Shown: in pieces, positions 45,038-46,105 of the stretch
Numbering within the stretch: position 1 is the stretch's first letter
Layout of the letters: each line of letters opens with the position of its first letter
NCBI GenBank assembly: GCA_903953055.1
Contig: CAJBIA010000012.1
Location: 1-46,105 of the forward strand
Source of the DNA: an uncultured Methylophilaceae bacterium
GTDB taxonomy: Bacteria; Pseudomonadota; Gammaproteobacteria; Burkholderiales; Methylophilaceae
DNA: 46,105 nt
Direction of reading: 5' to 3'
The notes under the pieces: generated by a model
Database searches by the model: none
The model's input: the letters and a program-made list of their open reading frames with translations, nothing else
What the model was told of the DNA's origin: nothing
Translations under genes and position numbers: made by a program

Positions 45038-46105
45038 TTAGCTGAGGGCTCTTTTCATTAAAGCCCGTTTAAGTGTTGGATAACGATTTGGTAGATTCAA
45101 GCCCCAATTACGTAATCCTTTAACACGGCTATCTTTACTATCAAATATGCCATATAAACCATGCGTTAAACCTTGCATAGAGAGAACATCCGCTTTTCTT
45201 GATCGCTCATATCGTCGCAAAACAAATTTGTCGCCAATATCTGCCAATGGATTTCGTTGAGCTAGAACCTTGACCAATTCAATCACATCGCGGAATCCTA
45301 AATTCACGCCCTGCCCTGCCATAGGATGCACTTGATGCGCCGCATCACCAACCAATACAAGTCTATTGGAAATCAAAGCACTTGCATTCTGTCTAACCAA
45401 TGGAAAAGCAACTGCAGGGGTGATGCATTGTAGTTGACCTAAAATATTCCCGCCAATTTTGGCAACATATAGGGACAAAGTCTCTGAACTTAATTCCATT
45501 AAATCTTGTGAGTGCTTGGAAGAAAACACCATCGAAATTCGATTCCCAGGCAGAGGTAACCAAGCCAAAATCCCGTCTTCTAAAAACCATTGCCTTGCCA
45601 CATTTCGATGTGATAGTTCAACTTCAAAATTTGCCACGACACCGACTTGTTCATAAATCGTTTTTTGTTGACTTAGCCCTGCTTGATCCCGGACCCATGA
45701 GTTACCGCCATCGGCAGCAACCATCAAATTAGCAGTTATCTGCGTCCCATCAGCTAGAGTCAAAATAACCAAATTCTCTGTCAATGCAAGTGCAAAAGCT
45801 TCAGCACCGATCAAGACATCTACATCCAAAACTTGTAACTCTGCCCAAAGCGCTTCTTGTAGAGCACTGTTTTCAAGAATGTAGCCAAGATGACTCTCAA
45901 AATCATCTTCGGCATTAAACGCCAATGGCTCTAAGTTCGCATCACTCCATATTTCCATCGATTCAATTGGGCTAATTCTTGTGACATCTAATTTCTGCCA
46001 AACCCCTAATTCTTTGAGCCAATCAGCATTACCTGGACTAATTGCATAAATGCGACTATCCCAAACATCACTATTTGCTTCTTGACTTATTGGCGATTTT
46101 TTATC
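45038..46105 (-). CDS. UbiH/UbiF/VisC/COQ6-family FAD-dependent hydroxylase, cut at the window edge
   Basis: A partial gene: the frame stays open without a stop from 45038 to the end of the window, 355 codons plus stop. The upstream codons encode DSRIYAISPGNADWLKELG and SPIESMEIWSD, so the internal ATG at 45958 is not the start. The FAD GxGxxG motif must lie past the edge. The second dinucleotide block LVLVGDAAHQVHPMAGQGVNLGFRDV (about 205-230 from the internal ATG) is diagnostic. Ubiquinone ring hydroxylation is likely, but the specific position (UbiH, UbiI or UbiF) cannot be told. Confidence 0.93.
   Translation of the reverse strand, partial: DKKSPISQEANSDVWDSRIYAISPGNADWLKELGVWQKLDVTRISPIESMEIWSDANLEPLAFNAEDDFESHLGYILENSALQEALWAELQVLDVDVLIGAEAFALALTENLVILTLADGTQITANLMVAADGGNSWVRDQAGLSQQKTIYEQVGVVANFEVELSHRNVARQWFLEDGILAWLPLPGNRISMVFSSKHSQDLMELSSETLSLYVAKIGGNILGQLQCITPAVAFPLVRQNASALISNRLVLVGDAAHQVHPMAGQGVNLGFRDVIELVKVLAQRNPLADIGDKFVLRRYERSRKADVLSMQGLTHGLYGIFDSKDSRVKGLRNWGLNLPNRYPTLKRALMKRALS

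Noticed and set aside
45038-45958. UbiH-family gene starting at the ATG at 45958
   Set aside because: The 49 codons upstream to the window edge are open and encode family sequence (DSRIYAISPGN, SPIESMEIW), so the gene is simply cut by the edge.

Overview
The window looks like a chromosomal segment of a free-living Gram-negative betaproteobacterium, probably a methylotroph of the Methylophilaceae. This is inferred from gene content and order (for example ispA-dxs-folE2, yqgE-yqgF-pyrR-pyrB-pyrC', a MxaD-like periplasmic protein) and from the moderate, somewhat AT-rich composition; no database search was possible. Almost every base is housekeeping sequence, coding density is very high, genes often overlap by 1-14 bases, and no gap exceeds 300 bases. 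I see no phage, IS element, CRISPR array or plasmid gene.

Layout. 1-8848, all minus: initiator tRNA-Met with a strong promoter; lipid A/KDO and envelope genes kdsB, ycaR, lpxK, msbA; exbD/exbB; lolD and a lolC/E-type permease carrying a one-base frameshift near its end; and an ArnT-like glycosyltransferase. 8926-14420, plus: riboflavin genes ribC and ribBA (second half degenerate), then yqgE, ruvX, pyrR, pyrB and a dihydroorotase-like gene whose metal ligands are gone. 14493-20681, minus: a tripartite RND efflux operon (outer membrane lipoprotein, adaptor, pump); the adaptor has an extra NTF2-like domain inserted in it. 20863-23033, plus: yggS, proC, yggT. 23057-25136, minus: rng and maf. 25304-26855, plus: nudJ and mnmA. 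Then a GST-like gene (minus) and nadC (plus). 28592-31914: ilvB, ilvH, ilvC, preceded by a possible leader peptide and small hairpins. Then psd (plus) and rppH (minus).

33584-35291 carries the least housekeeping-like pair: a secreted seven-bladed YVTN beta-propeller and a MxaD-like SRPBCC protein, both exported, which may serve periplasmic PQQ-dependent alcohol oxidation. 35428-39967, plus: carboxylesterase, xseB, ispA, dxs, folE2. 40023-42937, minus: an MFS transporter, aroC, rluE. The end holds icd (plus), dsbC (minus) and a UbiH-family hydroxylase cut by the window edge (minus).

The most notable observations are the NTF2-like domain inserted into the RND adaptor; the lolC frameshift, which a single base would repair; several strong -10 boxes placed 5-7 bases before start codons that lack a Shine-Dalgarno (possible leaderless mRNAs); the non-catalytic PyrC'; and the exported propeller/MxaD pair with its unusual short repeats.
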